From NCBI GenBank assembly GCA_030568195.1, contig JAJLTO010000020.1:1-64000 (forward strand): DNA of 64,000 nucleotides, in the 5' to 3' direction. This document shows, in pieces, positions 32,144-41,706 of this stretch; the stretch's first letter is position 1, and each line of letters opens with the position of its first letter. Under the pieces are notes generated by a model. It made no database searches. It was not told the DNA's origin and saw only the letters and a list, made by a program, of their open reading frames with translations. This DNA comes from Dipodascopsis uninucleata var. uninucleata. Lineage: Eukaryota; Ascomycota; Lipomycetes; Lipomycetales; Lipomycetaceae. A program made the translations under genes and the position numbers.

Positions 32144-33921
32144 ATGACGGTAATTCCAAGTACGTTAGATTTGACGCTTGAAGGAATCAGTTGGTTTTAA
32201 GAAGATACAATATATAAAATGTGTGAGGTTCTGACTGTAGCATAGTCGTCATTAGACATTCTGGAAACAAGTACACGGTGGATGTCGACCTGGAAGAACC
32301 AGGCGAAGTTCTCAAGTATCAGTTATACAGCTTGACGGGCGTAGAGCCAGACAGACAAAAAATATTAGTAAAGGTAAGTAGCTTGAAGTATTATTTTTCT
32401 AGATGGATTAGAATCAAATCGAAAGGACGTATGATTGTTAATGAAAATATATAGGGTGGTCAGCTCAAAAATGATACCGATCTTAACACCCTTGGATTAA
32501 AGCCAAACCAAGCTCTCATGATGATGGGTACACCTGGTGAACTTCCCAAGGAACCAGTAAAGAAGATGGCTTTTGTCGAAGATATGACTGATCAGCAGCT
32601 TGCAGAGAAGGTGAGTCAAGTGGTGATATTGGTCTTTTTGTGGCGTAGTAATGATCTAACACTCGGTTTGAATGTACTTTATTTCTAGATGAAAACTCCG
32701 AATGGACTTATGAATCTTGGAAATACATGTTATCTCAATTCCACTCTTCAATGCTTGAGATTAATGCCCGAGCTATACGACGAGCTCGAGAAATATTCAC
32801 CTCCAGCGGTAAATCTCGCGCCTGAACGCGCAAATCTAACAAAAGCTTTACGAGAAGTTTATAGTTCCATGAAGAAGCAAACTTCTGCATATTATCCATT
32901 TGCGTTCTTGAATACTCTTAGAATCGTATTTCCTCAATTTGCTGAACAGAGTGAAGGCAGATACAAGCAGCAAGATGCTGAAGAAGCATTTTCTCAGATC
33001 CTGTCTGCGGTAAACATAGCACTTAAAGGAGCTTCACCTGAATACGAGAGTTTCATTGATAGATATATGACAGGCGATCTCAGTACTGAGATGAAATGCT
33101 CCGAGGCTGAAAACGAGCCTTCAACTACTGGATCCGAAAAGTTTCTCAAGTTGGACTGTCATATCTCGGGAGAGACAAATTTTTTGCAAGATGGCCTCCA
33201 GCGATCATCTTCAGAAGTCATTGAGAAGTACAGTGAGACTTTGGGAAGGAATGCCAACTATACACTCTCTAAAAAGATAACACGCCTTCCAAAATATTTG
33301 ACAGTGCACTTCATGAGGTTTTACTGGAGACGAGATACTGGAAAGAAGAGTAAGATTTTGCGTAAGGTGACTTTCCCATTTGAGTTAGATGTCACAGATC
33401 TGTGCTCCGACGATCTTAAGACGAAGCTAGTTGCAGTGCGTGACAAGGTCCGTGACTTGAGGAAGGCGGAGGAAGAGAAAGAGCGTGCAAGAAAGCGTGC
33501 TCGTACGAACCTTGACGAAGGTGGAGCAGATACATCGTCCTCCTCATCGGGAACAGACGACGTTCAGCGTCTACGTGAGGAAGTAGAGAATGCTATAGAT
33601 CCGTCTCTCAAGGGGGATGATAGCATAAATAAGACTGGTCTATATGAGCTTATTGGAGTCATCTCTCATAAAGGAAAGAGCGCAGACTCTGGTCATTATC
33701 AATTTTTTGCTAAACAAACATCATCGGAAGCTGAAGCAAATGATGTTTCTGGCAGTCGTGCCGGCACTGTTGGGTCTACCGCCCAAAAAGAAGAGACAAA
33801 ATGGTGGCGATTTAATGATGATAAAGTGACAACTGTAGATCAAGCTAAGATAGAATCTATGGCTGGTGGTGGAGAATCAGATTCTGCTTTGATTTTGCTG
33901 TACCGTAGCATCGACATCTGA
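32144..33921 (+). CDS. UBP6: Proteasome-bound deubiquitinase Ubp6 (USP14), four exons
   Basis: Ubp6/USP14 binds the 19S cap through its ubiquitin-like domain and removes ubiquitin from substrates. Exons are 32144-32159 (16 nt), 32246-32373, 32455-32610 and 32689-33921, with introns of 86, 81 and 78 nt; phases agree and give 510 residues. The Ubl domain (1-75) reads MTVIPIVIRHSGNKYTVDVD and ends QKILVKGG. The linker has MAFVEDMTDQQ. The catalytic Cys box NLGNTCYLNSTLQCLR puts the nucleophile at Cys114, the same number as in human USP14. The His box is KSADSGHYQFFAK and the C-terminal box WWRFNDDKVT. A Lys/Arg-rich, Ser-rich insert lies around 365-400. The gene looks intact. Confidence 0.96.
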
Positions 33922-34107
33922 ATACAAGTAATCATTTATTAAATATTTGTTATTAGTATCTAGTACTTCAATGAACTTGTTTATCTCCATGAAATATTTT
34001 TAGATTTAATCTATATTCCTTATGAATGATAGTTTTCTATTGAATAAGGCAAAAATAAGACAACCAGCTTTGTAAGCCAGAAAAGAACTGATACATTTAT
34101 CAATGAT

Positions 34108-34692
34108 TTATACAATTACAGACTCTAGTTTTGCTTTAAGAGCGTTGAATTCATCTAAACAAACAAGTGGCTTCCTATCGTTCTTTTGCAAGCAAGCGAT
34201 TAGTTTATCTCGTGGTCCTTCGTAGCCAACTGCCTTCCCTTTCTCAGCACGCTCCGCAATAGCTTCCTTTCTCTCGAGTAAATGACTCTTAAACTTTGAG
34301 ATCTCTTCTAGCAGAGCTGGTGAGGAGATAGACGAATCATCATCAACGGTAGTCGCCTTTGCCTTCGACCATCCATCCTCGACCAGCTTTCTCGTATCTT
34401 CCTGAATCTTTAATAGCTCTTCGGTGACACTATTTTCAACTTTTAATCCTCTGTCTTGTCTTCTCGTAAAATCAGTCTAAAATAGTGAGACAAAAGATAA
34501 TAATAACGCTGTCAGCAGGTTCTTGCGCAAGATTGCGAACCAAAAATATGGCTATAGAACTTCTTAATAAGCCAAATAAATATCTACTCTTACCTCTGGA
34601 GAATCTTCCAATTTTTCTACCAAGTCCTGTGAAAATTGCACTGGTGTAGTGGGCAAAAATGTCCGTGACTCCTTTGATGATGATACACCCAT
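34108..34692 (-). CDS. MIC19: MICOS subunit Mic19 (CHCHD3 family), two exons
   Basis: Mic19 is a peripheral inner-membrane protein of the MICOS complex at cristae junctions. Exon 1 (34692-34594) encodes MGVSSSKESRTFLPTTPVQF and the run QDLVEKLEDSPE. A 117-nt intron follows (donor GTAAGA, acceptor TTTTAG). Exon 2 (34476-34108) starts TDFTRRQDRGLKVENS. The joined 155 residues match the family closely: a MGxxxSK myristoylation signal, the TPVQFSQxLVxxLxxSxET segment, a charged coiled coil, and a C-terminal CHCH-like end with Cys128 and Cys139 in C-x10-C spacing (RDKLIACLQKNDRKPLVC), as in yeast Mic19. The frame was found by reading through the sequence, as both exons are short. The 3' end converges with UBP6. 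Confidence 0.92.
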
Positions 34693-35506
34693 ATTTACAG
34701 TAGCTGTTGTGAACGATTACCAATTCTAATTATGAAAAGTATAGAGAATGAAATAATCCTCGTATGTATATTCACTATCTGCTACAGTGTCTAGGTGATA
34801 TTTTTCGCAAATTCGGTTAAATGCTGGTGTATTTAGCGAAAATTTAAAGTCTATGTTCGTTCTGTTTCTATATTTTTGTCGTTGATTTCGCAACGAATAT
34901 CGCCGGAACACACCAATCGAAATTCGGGAAGTAGGTTAGTTGATGTTGGCGATCTCGTCTTGTGCTTGATACAAAAGAGAAACAATTCAGTAATATTTTT
35001 TACACTACAGCTCTGGTCAATTACACCTATGTAACATAGCGATATACTACTACTGGAAATTTTTGAATAAGTTTGAAGATGATAATAAACTTGTTGGAAT
35101 GCTTCTGGTGGCCTACTGTAGGCAATAATCCTGAGCGCTCCGGGTGTCGTCCTTTACGTATTTTGTAGATTAACAAACTCGCTGACTGAACACTTTAGAT
35201 CTGCATACTCAATATAAAAATCCTACATATGAGTATTATGCCGCAATTGAGAAGCTGTCGGTAGTTTATTATGTATCTCTGTAAGAAAAAGAAGTAGCAA
35301 GATATGATGTTTATCACTATTTATTTTAATCATCTTTCCACTTCCTTAATTTTATGTTGCCCTTCGTGGAAACGGAAGTAATACGGTGCGTATAAACACA
35401 TACAGATATTGATTTTCAACTCAATTTTCAATTTAAGAATATTAGATTAATTACTTTATTGTTCTTGATAGCATATTTGGATTGCTATTCTTTAGAAGCT
35501 GTAAAA
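34693..35506. other. Divergent intergenic region, MIC19 / SHB17
   Basis: 814 AT-rich bases holding both promoters. A minus-strand open frame at 34726-34911 has no recognisable features and no splice link to MIC19. No RNA gene is seen. Confidence 0.4.
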
Positions 35507-36330
35507 ATGAGCACTCCTCGTGTGTTTATCGCTCGTCATGGGTTGGTATATATTTGATCACCTTGAGTTTAGTGTTGAGTGGTCGCTGAATAGCAAGCGA
35601 AGCAACCAGTCTATATCGTTTTATTTAAATATCATTGTATGACAGCTAACGTAAACATTGCTGTAGAGAGACGGAATGGTCGCTTTCCGGACAGCACACA
35701 TCATATACCGACTTGCCGTTGACTCCAAATGGTGAAAAACGAGTAAAAGCTACCGGCTCCGCTTTGGTTGGTAAAGACAGATTAATCGACCCGGACCATG
35801 TTGTCAAGGTATATGTATCACCTCGCTTACGAGCGCAAAGGACATTCCAATTGTTGTTTGGTGACTTGATTGATAAGTCAAGAGTTGTTACGGACGATAG
35901 AATCCAGGAATGGAATTATGGCGACTATGAAGGCAAGTTGACTAAGGAAATCAGACAAATGCGAACGGAGCGTGGTTTAGATTGGCCTGCAGATCCAAGC
36001 ACGGGAAGGAAAGAGAAGGTCTGGAGTATTTGGCGTGATGGCTGCGAGAATGGAGAATCGCCAGACCAGATTGTTACTCGCCTTGACTCTATCATAAAGG
36101 AAATTCAGGATTGCCAGAGAGCTCATCAGAATGAAGCTGTACATGATGTGGTTGTAATTGCTCATGGACATATCTTGCGTTCTTTTGCAATGCGCTGGGT
36201 CAAACGCAGCATCAATACAAATCCAGCTCTTTTATTGGAAGCCGGAGGAATAGGTGTTCTCAGCTATGAACACAATAATATTGATGAGCCAGCGATTCTG
36301 TTAGGAGGTGCCTTTAATGTTCCTGAATAG
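35507..36330 (+). CDS. SHB17: Sedoheptulose-1,7-bisphosphatase Shb17-like histidine phosphatase, two exons
   Basis: Shb17 hydrolyses sedoheptulose-1,7-bisphosphate and drives the riboneogenesis route of the pentose phosphate pathway. Exon 1 (35507-35541) encodes MSTPRVFIARHG; a 125-nt intron follows, with an unusual donor GTTGGT, a GCTAAC branch and acceptor CTGTAG; exon 2 is 35667-36330. The total is 232 residues. The catalytic RHG (His11) is split at the Gly codon. ETEWSLSGQHTSYTDLPLTP, VSPRLRAQRTF, EWNYGDYEG, IWRDGCENGES, VVIAHGHILR and AGGIGVLSYEHNNIDEPA all match the yeast enzyme almost word for word. A general phosphoglycerate-mutase-like phosphatase is less likely given these matches. 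Confidence 0.93.
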
Positions 36331-36774
36331 AATATGAACTCAGCTAGCATAGGAATAACGAATTAGTTCTGCATATCTACGCTAGTGAAATGAGGATTAT
36401 AAGAATGTGAATGCTTAGTTCCTACAACTTATTGGTTTTGAAAATAGAAAGTAAACAATTATTATCATGACGTCAATAAAGATACAGCGTTTTTATCCCC
36501 CAAATGAACAATAAGATACTATTCAAAACTAATTCAAATGATATCGAAAAATATCGAAAATATATAAAACACCACCTCTCCCATAATATAAACCAAACAA
36601 TTCTTTACGCCAATATACAAAAGCTGTTTGCGTACACTAACATACATTACATCAAAGTAGGTTCCTCAATCTTTAGCACTACTCAAATTATTTACACGAG
36701 GACATTCACTAGATAAAATAGCAATTAACCATTATCAAATCATAAATATTAATTATATGTTGAGCTCCTCATCT
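36331..36774. other. Convergent intergenic region, SHB17 / RIM8
   Basis: 444 AT-rich bases with two gene ends. A TGACGTCA palindrome at 36468-36475 overlaps an AATAAA (36475-36480) that is in a good position to be the SHB17 polyadenylation signal. Nothing coding is seen. Confidence 0.45.
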
Positions 36775-38679
36775 TCAGGGGGGTGGATGAAAGTCATACA
36801 AATAAGCATGTCCACCCATAGATACACTTTCTTCTTGTGCGTTTTCTGAATATACAGGTACCCAATCAGCTTCCTCTACAGCATCATCATCCTCGACTGC
36901 ACCTTCATCGCACTGCCTTGAAGGCATTTGATCAATAACAGCATACGGATCTATATCTCCAATGTCTGGAGCAGTCGCGTGGTCGTAGCATGGGACAGGC
37001 TGATAACTATGTATATGATCCATGGAGGGTGCACTCGCAAGCTCCCTCAATCGCTCCCTTTCTCGTTCAAGTTTATCATCTCTACTTGAAGATGCCACTA
37101 TTGATTCTGGTTCTGTGTAGAGTGATGTAGGAGGCATTATCTGTGATGATATATTGATCGCCGAGAACATACCTTCTACCTGTCCTATTTCATCTAATGA
37201 GGGTACTGCAGTAGTAGATAAAGACGGAAGTGGTAACTCAGGAGGAGCCGAGGGGAGTACTGACGCTTCAAATGTGGCCATACGTTCTTTCTCAGACATA
37301 TTGTGAAAATTGTCAGATATATTTGAAGAAATATATCTCGCTTCCATAAGAGGAACTGAAGGGACTGCAGTCTGAAAATTGGATGAACTAGAAGCCTCAA
37401 TAGATGTATGAGAATATGGTCTTGTTAGAGGTACAGTTGAACTTGATGCTTCAGGTTCCTCCGTATGAGCCTGATTTGTGCTCGAGACTGCCTCCACAGA
37501 TGTTGAAATACTGCCAGATTGTGTCGGTACATATTCTGAAATTTCACCTTTATTAGCGTTAGATGGTGTGTTAGTAGGTCGCGCTACTACAGCTTCAGAC
37601 TTTTCAGTGCCAACAACAATTTCCGTCCATAGACTAACAACTCCTTTAGTCCTTTTTAAAAGCTCCGTGTCAACGTATGGCTTAGAAGATGTGTCGACTG
37701 CCGTTTTTTGACGCTCAATATCGGTCGGGGATGCAGTTTGTGCCAATGGCAATACTGCCTTCCCTGATAGATCCAAAACAACCTCAAGACAGTACTTAAA
37801 CGCAATAAGAGGATACTCGTCAATAGTCGGGAAAATGTCCGGTGGTACTTGAATATTCGTATTGATAATGGTTGTCAGCGAGCGCCGGTCGATATATAAA
37901 GGTACGACTGTTTGTACAAGGTCCTTTCGAAACGAAAGAGGTTCCAATTCGTCTGCGCATACTCTCGATATCCTAAGAAACGTTATGACGACTCCGTTGA
38001 TATTTCCTACTTCAAAAACATGTCGTACTGTAATTTTTACTGGTATGACTTCTCCTCTAAGGCATCCTACCGATGGTGTTTCGACTATGACTGTAGCTGT
38101 TCCCTTCTCTTTCTTGCGCGATTTTTTCTTTATCTCCACAGATACCATCGACGGCTTCGGAGGCGGTAAATCTGTGACATCCAGTCGACACAGCATAGAT
38201 ATCTGTTTGTGGCATACAGATGGTGGTAGAAGGCCTGGCTTGTGATGTGAAGCGGTCAAAATGTAGGTTATTGCGCCTTTTTCGAATTCTAAAGAGGTCA
38301 TTAAGCCTTTCTGAGGAAGTTCAAACATAAACGCGAACGAATGTTCTCCTCTTGCCAACTTTGCTGACCCATCAGTTTCTGTCTCATCACCTTGCTGTCC
38401 TGACTCCCAGAGAATAATTTCGTCCTGACATAACACATGCCGGAATGAAGTTCCCTTGACGACCGCATTACGAATCACCAGTTGGCCAGTCAGACGTAAT
38501 CGCACTGATAGCGTCCTCACGGGTTTCCGAATATCAAGCACCACCATACCAGTAATGTTATCTCCAGGTGTCCATACTTTGTGTGGCTCGTCCAGCTCTA
38601 TGTAGAACTCTTCGGCCTTAGCCAAAGATGATCTAAGCACCGACAGCGAAGGTCGCAAACGAGCAAGCGCATTCCTCAT
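36775..38679 (-). CDS. RIM8: Ambient-pH signalling arrestin Rim8/PalF
   Basis: Rim8/PalF is an alpha-arrestin that binds the plasma-membrane pH sensor Rim21/PalH. It is ubiquitylated and recruits ESCRT to activate the Rim101/PacC pathway at alkaline pH. The single exon encodes 634 residues. The arrestin N-domain (about 22-160) begins EEFYIELDEPHKVWTPGDNI and includes SLEFEKGAITYILTASHHKP. The arrestin C-domain has GCLRGEVIPVKITVRH, FRKDLVQTVVPLYIDRRSLT, VPPDIFPTIDEYP and IAFKYCLEVVLDL, all specific to PalF rather than to other alpha-arrestins. Residues from about 325 on are Ser/Thr/Pro-rich and disordered; I see no perfect PPxY motif, and the protein ends HPPP. No signs of decay. Confidence 0.92.
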   Translation of the reverse strand: MRNALARLRPSLSVLRSSLAKAEEFYIELDEPHKVWTPGDNITGMVVLDIRKPVRTLSVRLRLTGQLVIRNAVVKGTSFRHVLCQDEIILWESGQQGDETETDGSAKLARGEHSFAFMFELPQKGLMTSLEFEKGAITYILTASHHKPGLLPPSVCHKQISMLCRLDVTDLPPPKPSMVSVEIKKKSRKKEKGTATVIVETPSVGCLRGEVIPVKITVRHVFEVGNINGVVITFLRISRVCADELEPLSFRKDLVQTVVPLYIDRRSLTTIINTNIQVPPDIFPTIDEYPLIAFKYCLEVVLDLSGKAVLPLAQTASPTDIERQKTAVDTSSKPYVDTELLKRTKGVVSLWTEIVVGTEKSEAVVARPTNTPSNANKGEISEYVPTQSGSISTSVEAVSSTNQAHTEEPEASSSTVPLTRPYSHTSIEASSSSNFQTAVPSVPLMEARYISSNISDNFHNMSEKERMATFEASVLPSAPPELPLPSLSTTAVPSLDEIGQVEGMFSAINISSQIMPPTSLYTEPESIVASSSRDDKLERERERLRELASAPSMDHIHSYQPVPCYDHATAPDIGDIDPYAVIDQMPSRQCDEGAVEDDDAVEEADWVPVYSENAQEESVSMGGHAYLYDFHPPP

Positions 38680-38798
38680 GATCTTTTGATTCTTATAATT
38701 GCACTTGCACTCTTCGCGCTGTTCTTCTTAGCTGCGGCTAGCTTTAGTTACTCCTGTTACTCTTCTCTATGACTAACTCGTTCGTATTCGTTGACCGT

Positions 38799-38808
38799 TA
38801 TATAAATA
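38799..38808 (+). promoter_or_regulatory. TATA box (TATATAAATA)
   Basis: A strong TATA match between divergent RIM8 and the downstream plus-strand genes. It lies 100 bases before the ATG at 38899, so it probably serves the small ORF or a long, spliced leader of PMT2. Direction is inferred from the sequence of the box. Confidence 0.45.
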
Positions 38809-38898
38809 TTCTAGGTCTTTGATTGTGTAGCTCCCGTCTTTCTTTATTCCGTTGCGAGTAGTCTGCTCTCCACTTTTTTTTACCTCTGTTCTCCTCGA

Positions 38899-39203
38899 AT
38901 GGAATATGTCTTCCGGTAAGTTATACTAAGCTTTTTCTTGACGAGATCAAATTTTAGTGGGAATTGGCGCAGCTTGAGTGTACCCTTAACAACGTTTTCC
39001 TGGGTTGTGTTTACGTATGCGTAAATAGTAACACAACGCCAGACCAGCAAACATCCAAGAAATTTTTGCCTGATCGAAGGAGTCCCGATTCGCTGTATCC
39101 CATAAAGATAGAGTACAAGACAGAGGACGAAATCACAGTGATAGGCAAAACTTTGTTAGAGATTGGATTCGTACGAAGCTCAATCAAACACAGGCAAAAG
39201 TAG
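38899..39203 (+). CDS. Possible small spliced ORF of 56-63 residues, function unknown
   Basis: The last exon, ending at 39203, reads PDSLYPIKIEYKTEDEITVI and ends SSIKHRQK, which looks like real protein. A clean donor GTAAGT follows two candidate starts, at 38899 and 38906. Two acceptors fit by phase: 39028 gives MEYVFR joined to NTTPDQQ (63 residues), and 39042 gives MSS joined to DQQTSKK (56 residues). The nearer acceptor TTTTAG at 38956 does not keep the frame open from either start. A TATA box lies 100 bases upstream. I do not recognise the product. It may instead be a leader ORF of PMT2, whose ATG is 24 bases after this stop. Confidence 0.4.
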
Positions 39204-39227
39204 AAGCGCAGTAAACGACAGCCGAAC

Positions 39228-41459
39228 ATGGATCGTTCAGGAAAAGAAGGGGTGTCATCAGGGCAAGTCGCGTACGAAAGCACAGCACGTCAGCGTAGAA
39301 GTGCACGAATTGGCTCAAAACTAAGCGATGGCCGAGAATACGATAATGAAGCAAAACTAAAAAGCACACAGGCGAGGATAAATGCAGATAGCAGATCATT
39401 ATTAAGCGATGTTGAGACCGTGGTGGCACCTATTGTGTTCACTATTTTAGGATTTGCTACGCGCATGTATCGAATTGGTATATCAGACATCGTGACGTGG
39501 GATGAAGCTCATTTCGGCAAGTTTGGCTCTCACTATCTGAAGCGTGAGTTCTACTTTGATGTACATCCGCCTCTAGGTAAAATGCTAGTGGGATTGTCTG
39601 GATATCTGTGTGGTTATAATGGCTCATTCGAGTTCAAATCAGGGGATCATTATCCTCCCGAATTAAATTACACTTTTATGCGAATCTTCAACGCAACATT
39701 TGGGGCGCTATGTGTTCCTGTGGCGTACTATACAGCGAAGGCTCTTAAGTTTTCTACATTGTCATGCTGGCTAGTGGCTCTAATGGTCACTTTCGAGAAC
39801 TCGTATGCTACGATTTCAAGATTTATTCTACTTGATTCGATGCTGATGTTATTCACTTTCACAACATTCATGGGCCTAGCAAAATTTCATACCTTCAAGT
39901 CTGCGCCGTTTTCCAAAGATTGGTGGTTATGGATGACTTTTACTGGTGTATCTATCGGATGTGCTGCGAGTGTTAAGTTGGTCGGATTGATGACCATGGG
40001 CTTGGTTGGTATTTATACTATCCATGACTTATGGGAAAAATTTGCAGATTTGCGCATGCCAGTTAGAATTTACATAAAGCACTGGATTGCTCGATCAATT
40101 TGTCTGATTTTAGTACCGTTTATTATTTATGTGATCTCATTTAAGATTCATTTTATGATCTTGGTTAACAGTGGACCAGGTGATGCTCAGATGAGTTCGC
40201 TCTTCCAAGCTAACTTGCGAGGTTCTGATTTGACCCGTGGTCCAGTGGACGTAGCACTTGGATCTCAGGTGACAATCAAGAACATGGGCTACGGGGGTGG
40301 TTTACTTCACTCTCACGTTCAAACATATCCTGAAGGTTCGGAGCAACAGCAGATTACCTGCTATCATCATAAGGATACTAATAATAACTGGCTTTTGTAT
40401 CCTTCATGGAGCGAACCTGATTTCAAGCCAGGTGTCGGCATTGTTCGAAAAATCAAATCTGGTGATATTCTGCGACTGGTTCATCAAAATACTGGTCGGA
40501 ATTTACATTCTCATCAGATTTCCGCTCCGATTACCAAAGACCAGAATGAAGTCTCTTGTTATGGAAATATCACTATAGGCGATGAGAAAGACCATTGGAT
40601 GGTAGAGGTCGTTAAGGACAGTAGATATTCTGATAAGTATGTCCATACACTTACATCAACATTGAGATTTAAACACCCGGAGTTAGGATGCTATCTTCGT
40701 GCAGCAAATGTGAACCTTCCGCAGTGGGGTTTTAAGCAAATCGAAGTCACTTGTGATAAGAATAATAATCTGCGAGACAAGTTTACTTATTGGAACATAG
40801 AAGAACATGTAAACGAACAACTTCCTCCTGGAAACTCTAAAGCATACAAGTCTCCATTTTTTGAGGATTTCATTCACTTGAATGTCGCTATGCTTACATC
40901 TAACAACGCTTTAGTACCAGATCCTGATAAACAAGACGACTTGGCTTCTAGACCATGGCAATGGCCACTTTTGAATGTTGGTTTAAGGATGTGTGGATGG
41001 GGTCGTGATACAGTCAAGTACTACCTTTTGGGAAATCCTATCAATGTTTGGGGATCTACTGCCAGCATAGCGTTATTTTTCATTATCTCCTTCGTCTATT
41101 TATGCAGATATCAACGAACGTATGAAGATTTCACATCAACTGAGTTCAGTCACTACATATACTCCGGCATGTATCCAGCTCTTGGCTGGATCTTACACTA
41201 TGTTCCATTCGTATTAATGGCTCGAGTTACGTATGTCCATCATTATCTTCCCGCTCTATATTTCGCAATTCTTACACTTGGATTCTTGTTTGACTTCGCT
41301 ACGGCTCGAATTCCATCGATTGCTAGATATTTTCTGTATATTATTGCTTATTCAAGCATTATTGGTGTATTTTGGTTATTTTCGCCCATTTCGTTTGGCA
41401 TGACTGGCGATCACAGAGATTATGCGTACCTAAACTGGCTTAATACTTGGACTATTTAA
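39228..41459 (+). CDS. PMT2: Protein O-mannosyltransferase, PMT2 family
   Basis: Pmt2-type enzymes transfer mannose from dolichol-phosphate mannose to Ser/Thr of secretory proteins in the ER membrane, usually as a dimer with a Pmt1-type partner. One exon encodes 743 residues (yeast Pmt2 759). The first lumenal loop has DEAHFGKFGSHYLKREFYFD and VHPPLGKMLVG, which includes the essential acidic residues. ENSYATISRFILLDSMLMLF and membrane helices follow. The central MIR region (about 335-520) starts LGSQVTIKNMGYGGGLLHSH and has GSEQQQITCYHHKD, the PMT2-family form. Helices close the C-terminus (YVPFVLMARVTYVHHYLPAL). The N-terminal 60 residues are polar and cytosolic. The 3' end converges with the SSP411-like gene. 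Confidence 0.96.
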   Translation: MDRSGKEGVSSGQVAYESTARQRRSARIGSKLSDGREYDNEAKLKSTQARINADSRSLLSDVETVVAPIVFTILGFATRMYRIGISDIVTWDEAHFGKFGSHYLKREFYFDVHPPLGKMLVGLSGYLCGYNGSFEFKSGDHYPPELNYTFMRIFNATFGALCVPVAYYTAKALKFSTLSCWLVALMVTFENSYATISRFILLDSMLMLFTFTTFMGLAKFHTFKSAPFSKDWWLWMTFTGVSIGCAASVKLVGLMTMGLVGIYTIHDLWEKFADLRMPVRIYIKHWIARSICLILVPFIIYVISFKIHFMILVNSGPGDAQMSSLFQANLRGSDLTRGPVDVALGSQVTIKNMGYGGGLLHSHVQTYPEGSEQQQITCYHHKDTNNNWLLYPSWSEPDFKPGVGIVRKIKSGDILRLVHQNTGRNLHSHQISAPITKDQNEVSCYGNITIGDEKDHWMVEVVKDSRYSDKYVHTLTSTLRFKHPELGCYLRAANVNLPQWGFKQIEVTCDKNNNLRDKFTYWNIEEHVNEQLPPGNSKAYKSPFFEDFIHLNVAMLTSNNALVPDPDKQDDLASRPWQWPLLNVGLRMCGWGRDTVKYYLLGNPINVWGSTASIALFFIISFVYLCRYQRTYEDFTSTEFSHYIYSGMYPALGWILHYVPFVLMARVTYVHHYLPALYFAILTLGFLFDFATARIPSIARYFLYIIAYSSIIGVFWLFSPISFGMTGDHRDYAYLNWLNTWTI

Positions 41460-41706
41460 TAGATCTTAATATTAAATGCGAGATAAAGCTTTGAATACCA
41501 TACCACAGATGAATGAATGGAGATGGAAAACTATATATGCAAATTTATTTAGTTATAAAAGAGTGTCATGAATGTACATTTACAATAAAATATAAATTAC
41601 ACACTGGTGTCTTAAGTACATAACAAATGATATATATTCACCAGAATACAAAGTCTAGGCTATTATATTTGGTGAGAAATGTATCATGTAAAGAGATATT
41701 CTTGTT

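Noticed and set aside
34726-34911. Minus-strand ORF upstream of MIC19 as an extra exon
   Set aside because: MIC19 already has a complete start with a myristoylation signal at 34692, and the ORF matches nothing.
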